From positions 294,853-358,852 of the forward strand of contig NZ_NJIH01000009.1 of the NCBI RefSeq assembly GCF_002209565.1: a stretch of DNA of 64,000 nt, read 5' to 3'. The translations under genes were made by a program, and so were the position numbers. The DNA comes from Candidimonas nitroreducens (GTDB lineage Bacteria > Pseudomonadota > Gammaproteobacteria > Burkholderiales > Burkholderiaceae_B). The notes under the pieces are model-generated. The model searched no databases and was not told the DNA's origin. It saw only the letters and a program-made list of their open reading frames with translations. Of this stretch, positions 61,327-64,000 are shown one piece after another (the stretch's first letter is position 1; each line of letters starts with the position of its first letter).

Positions 61327-64000
61327 ATGGTGGCTTCATCGACACATATGGGAAGCCGGTCGGCTTCCCGCAATTTTGCGGGGCGCGACGGGCGCAAGGC
61401 ATCGGCAGCCACGAGTCCGGCTGCCGGCCATCCGGCTCCGCGCCTGCACGGGCTGGCGCGCGCTTTGCGAGATGTCTTCGCCGCGGGCGCGGTTCTTACC
61501 GGCATTGCCGGGGTTGCTGCCATGCCGGTGCCTGCCTGGGCGGCTGGTGGGGCAGGCGGCTCTCTGAGCGGCGCGGCCGGCGGAGCTGGGGGGGATGGCT
61601 ATAGCGGATCGTCTGGATCGCCCGGCAGCAATGGGTTCCTGAGTGCAGGGGCCGGCGGTGGCGGTGGCGCCGCGGGCGGTGGTGCCGGTGGTAGCGGTGG
61701 TACCGGCTCCTTAGGGACGAATGGCGGCTCGGGTGGAAAAGGCGGGAACAACGGTAACTATGGCGGTCAGAGCGCCATATATGTTAATTCAAGCCTGTCG
61801 GGCGAAGATGGAGGCCAGGGACACGATGCTTCGAGCGTGCCATTCTTCGGACGCCTCGGCGGGGGTGGTGGTGGCGGCGCTGGTGGTAACGGGGCGCTTG
61901 TTACAGGTGTCTCTGGCGACAGTAGCAATTCCTCCAGCATTACTGGTGGCAGTGGTGGCAATGGAGGCATCGGCAGCCATGGTGGCGGTGGCGGTGACGG
62001 CGGCAGCGGAGTATTGATCGCCAACCCGAGCCGTGGCTCTCTCTCCAACTCCAAGAGCGGCGGTTTTTTCAGCGGGGGTGCGAGTATCGCGGGCGGTAGC
62101 GGCGGTGCCGGCGGCAGCAGCAGCGGCCTCCTCGGCGCTGGAGCGAACGGCGGCGCGGGGGGCAACGGCGTGAGCGGTTCCGGCATGTCTTCCGGCTCGC
62201 GGCTGACCGTCACCAATGGAGGTGGCATTTTAAGCGGCAACAATACCATCGACGGCGGCAATGGCGGCACTGGCGGCTCTGCTGGCATAGGCGGTACCGG
62301 GGGCACTGGCGGGGCCGGCGGCGCCGGCATCGAAGGCTCCTACCTGAGTATTAATAATAGCAGCCTGCTCGGTGGCAGCGACAACAGTATCAACGGTGGC
62401 AGCGGCGGTGCGGGAGGCTCTGCCGGCACAGGCGGTGCTGGCGGTACCGGGGGCGCCGGCGGTGCGGGCATAACCGGTTCTAATCTGAATGTCACCAATA
62501 TCGGTTTGTTGGGCGGCCATAGTAATGTCAATGGCGGTGCTGGTGGCGCCGGGGCCAATGGCGCCAGCGGCGGTAACGGCGGCAACGGCGGGGCTGGTGG
62601 TGCCGGTATCGGCGACAGCGGCAGCCTGATCTTAACCAATAGCGGTACGATCGCGAGCGGCGCCGGAGGCGCGGGCGGCAACGGCGGCAATGGCCCCTTG
62701 TCCGGAGGCGCGGGCGGCAATGGCGGTGCGGGCAGTATCGGTACCAGCGGCGGGGCCGGCAGTGTCGTCATCAATTTCGGCTCGTCTACGGGTAGCGCTG
62801 GCGGTAGTGGGGGCAAGGGTGGCAATGGCACTGGCCCGATCTCTGCCGGAGGCGCAGGAGGCAACGGTGGTGCGGGTGGCGCCGGCATGAGTGTCGGAAA
62901 TGGCAGCTTGGTCACCAATACTGGTTCGATTACCGGTAATGCCGGCGGTGCTGGTGGCAATGGTGGCAATGGCAGCGGCCTGTCTGTCGGCGGCACCGGT
63001 GGCAATGGTGGAGCGGGCGGTGCCGGTCTCAATGCCGGAGACGGCAGTACCATTATCAATACAACAGGCAAGATTGAGGGCGGCGCTGGCGGTGCTGGCG
63101 GCGCTGGAGGTAGCGGCCTCTTGGCCGGAACCGATGGCGCAGGCGGAGCGGGCGGTGCCGGCATCATTGGCTCGAACCTCAGCATCACCAACAGCGGTAC
63201 GATCTCCGGTGGCGCCGGCGGCACCGCGGACAATTCGGGCAATTCGCTCGAATTTACCGGCGGATCCAATACGCTGACGCTGCAAGGCTCGCACTGGCAA
63301 CTGAATGGCGATATCGGTCTGGATAATGGCAGCAGCCTGACATTCGACCAGACCCAGCAGCAGACTGTCGACAATCACATTACCGGCGACGGCTCTCTGA
63401 TTCAGGGCGGCAGGGGGACTTTGACCCTCACCGGCGTCAGTGACTACACCGGCGGTACGACGGTGTACGGAAACCTGAACGTTGGCACTACCGGGGCGCT
63501 CGGCACCGGCGACGTAAAGGTAAAGGGCGGGCAGATACCCGGAGTCAATAACCCGCAGCTGACGTTCCAGGCCGACACCAGCGCGCAGTCCCTGCACATC
63601 GCCAATACGGATGGCGGCGGGACGGTCTTCCAAAGCACCTCCACGGCAGACCACGCAAGAATCTACAACGCCGATGGCGGCAGCACGACCTTCCAGAGCG
63701 ACTCGACGGCCGGCAATTCGAGAATCTTCAACGGCGATGACGGCGTCACGACGTTCACCGGAACGGGCGCTACGGCCGGCAACGCGTTCATCGTCAATGC
63801 CGATCCGGGCTTGACGGTTTTCAATAACGGCGCGGACGCGGGCGACGCGTTTGTCTTCAACACCGACGGCGGCCAGACGACGTTCTCCGATACGGGCACC
63901 AGCGCCGCGTCGTCGCACATCGTCAACGTGGCGGGCGGCAGCACCTCGTTCGACACCCAGTCGACGGCGGGCGATTCGACCATCACCAACGTGTACGGCG
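61327..64000 (+). CDS. Glycine-rich autotransporter passenger (5' part, runs off the window)
   Basis: At least 891 codons in frame from the ATG at 61327, the first after an in-frame stop at 61318; the gene continues past the edge. The leader has a long basic N-region to about residue 49, a hydrophobic core (50-66) and probable cleavage after PAWA at residue 72. Residues 73 to about 640 are very glycine-rich (GGAGGNGGNG-type blocks) interrupted by short segments like SLVTNTGSITG. After residue 641 the composition changes: LEFTGGSNTLTLQG and GRGTLTLTGVSDYTGGTTVYGNL match the autotransporter-associated PATR motif, then about 21-residue repeats start near residue 766. The beta-barrel should lie outside. 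It is probably a surface adhesin; the ATG lacks a good ribosome site (AAAAAGGC only). Confidence 0.8.
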   Translation, partial: MVASSTHMGSRSASRNFAGRDGRKASAATSPAAGHPAPRLHGLARALRDVFAAGAVLTGIAGVAAMPVPAWAAGGAGGSLSGAAGGAGGDGYSGSSGSPGSNGFLSAGAGGGGGAAGGGAGGSGGTGSLGTNGGSGGKGGNNGNYGGQSAIYVNSSLSGEDGGQGHDASSVPFFGRLGGGGGGGAGGNGALVTGVSGDSSNSSSITGGSGGNGGIGSHGGGGGDGGSGVLIANPSRGSLSNSKSGGFFSGGASIAGGSGGAGGSSSGLLGAGANGGAGGNGVSGSGMSSGSRLTVTNGGGILSGNNTIDGGNGGTGGSAGIGGTGGTGGAGGAGIEGSYLSINNSSLLGGSDNSINGGSGGAGGSAGTGGAGGTGGAGGAGITGSNLNVTNIGLLGGHSNVNGGAGGAGANGASGGNGGNGGAGGAGIGDSGSLILTNSGTIASGAGGAGGNGGNGPLSGGAGGNGGAGSIGTSGGAGSVVINFGSSTGSAGGSGGKGGNGTGPISAGGAGGNGGAGGAGMSVGNGSLVTNTGSITGNAGGAGGNGGNGSGLSVGGTGGNGGAGGAGLNAGDGSTIINTTGKIEGGAGGAGGAGGSGLLAGTDGAGGAGGAGIIGSNLSITNSGTISGGAGGTADNSGNSLEFTGGSNTLTLQGSHWQLNGDIGLDNGSSLTFDQTQQQTVDNHITGDGSLIQGGRGTLTLTGVSDYTGGTTVYGNLNVGTTGALGTGDVKVKGGQIPGVNNPQLTFQADTSAQSLHIANTDGGGTVFQSTSTADHARIYNADGGSTTFQSDSTAGNSRIFNGDDGVTTFTGTGATAGNAFIVNADPGLTVFNNGADAGDAFVFNTDGGQTTFSDTGTSAASSHIVNVAGGSTSFDTQSTAGDSTITNVYG
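61555..63240 (+). repeat. Glycine-rich repeat region of the autotransporter
   Basis: A module of about 45 to 55 residues recurs: a GGAGGAGG-type block, then AG(I/L/M) with a short variable stretch, then a polar motif such as SLILTNSGTIASG or SLVTNTGSITG. About nine modules are visible, for example ending at SINNSSLLGGS, NVTNIGLLGG, LTNSGTIASG, VTNTGSITGN, IINTTGKIEGG and ITNSGTISGG. The periodicity fits successive turns of a beta-helix. Confidence 0.75.
63622..64000 (+). repeat. About 21-residue tandem repeats
   Basis: Units begin with T-(T/V/S)-F and end near N-x-D-G-G: TVFQSTSTADHARIYNADGG, TTFQSDSTAGNSRIFNGDDG, TTFTGTGATAGNAFIVNADP, TVFNNGADAGDAFVFNTDGG and TTFSDTGTSAASSHIVNVAG follow each other. 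They continue past the window edge. They are typical of autotransporter beta-helix rungs. Confidence 0.75.

Noticed and set aside
61767..63918. Long proline/alanine-rich open frames on the minus strand
   Set aside because: They are the antisense of the glycine-rich autotransporter repeat: GGN codons read backwards as proline, alanine and threonine.

Overview
The window is GC-rich DNA from a betaproteobacterium. An Alcaligenaceae member close to Bordetella or Achromobacter is the best guess. The reasons are six periplasmic binding proteins of the Bug type (tripartite-tricarboxylate family, greatly expanded in that family), many LysR and GntR regulators beside small catabolic clusters, and a large autotransporter at the right edge. 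This is inference from gene content; there is no rRNA or other phylogenetic marker. No tRNA, rRNA, CRISPR array, intact insertion sequence or prophage was seen.

Left part (1-9310): the start of a membrane protein, a class I methyltransferase, and catabolic cluster A (CysB-like regulator 1524-2444 divergent from Bug protein, TauD-type dioxygenase and MmgE/PrpD protein, 2653-5943). Then come glycerol kinase and glycerol-3-phosphate dehydrogenase, transcribed divergently. Cluster B (9881-14891) holds a beta-hydroxyacid dehydrogenase, an MmgE/PrpD protein, a cyclase/kynurenine-formamidase-like protein, a Tat-type Bug protein and a convergent LysR gene. Next are a ribbon-helix-helix protein, a GMC dehydrogenase with its Tat small subunit, glyoxalase I, a DJ-1/PfpI protein, a hemerythrin-like protein and a frameshifted XRE gene.

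Middle part: cluster C (20289-25369) has a LysR gene divergent from an amidohydrolase, an EthD-like protein, a carboxymuconolactone-decarboxylase-like protein, an SDR and a Bug protein. Cluster D (25555-28613) has GntR, an MFS transporter and an isocitrate-lyase/PEP-mutase-family lyase. An MqsR/MqsA toxin-antitoxin pair follows with its operator. After an alpha/beta hydrolase, a branched-chain-type binding protein, an NlpC/P60 lipoprotein and two small conserved genes comes cluster E (33790-37812): a LysR gene, an aconitase-family large/small subunit pair and a Bug protein. Then an aspartoacylase-like and an M20 metallopeptidase gene.

Right part: 40249-45481 (minus strand) looks like a complete small-peptide export operon. 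It has a 52-residue precursor with a double-glycine leader, an HlyD-type adaptor, a C39-peptidase ABC transporter and a TolC-type outer-membrane protein. This is the most interesting system in the window. Cluster F (48323-53331) carries two Bug proteins, an enolase-superfamily enzyme, a second TauD-type dioxygenase and a divergent LysR gene. A TMEM175-like channel, DUF2007, Lrp/AsnC and DUF6356 genes follow. A TctD/TctE-like two-component system is divergent from a nitrate/sulfonate-type ABC importer (57545-60326). After a terminator and an AT-rich spacer, a very glycine-rich autotransporter passenger begins at 61327 and runs off the window.

The common theme is peripheral metabolism of organic acids. 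Each cluster pairs a regulator with an uptake binding protein and a few enzymes. None carries membrane subunits (TctA/TctB type), which must be encoded elsewhere.
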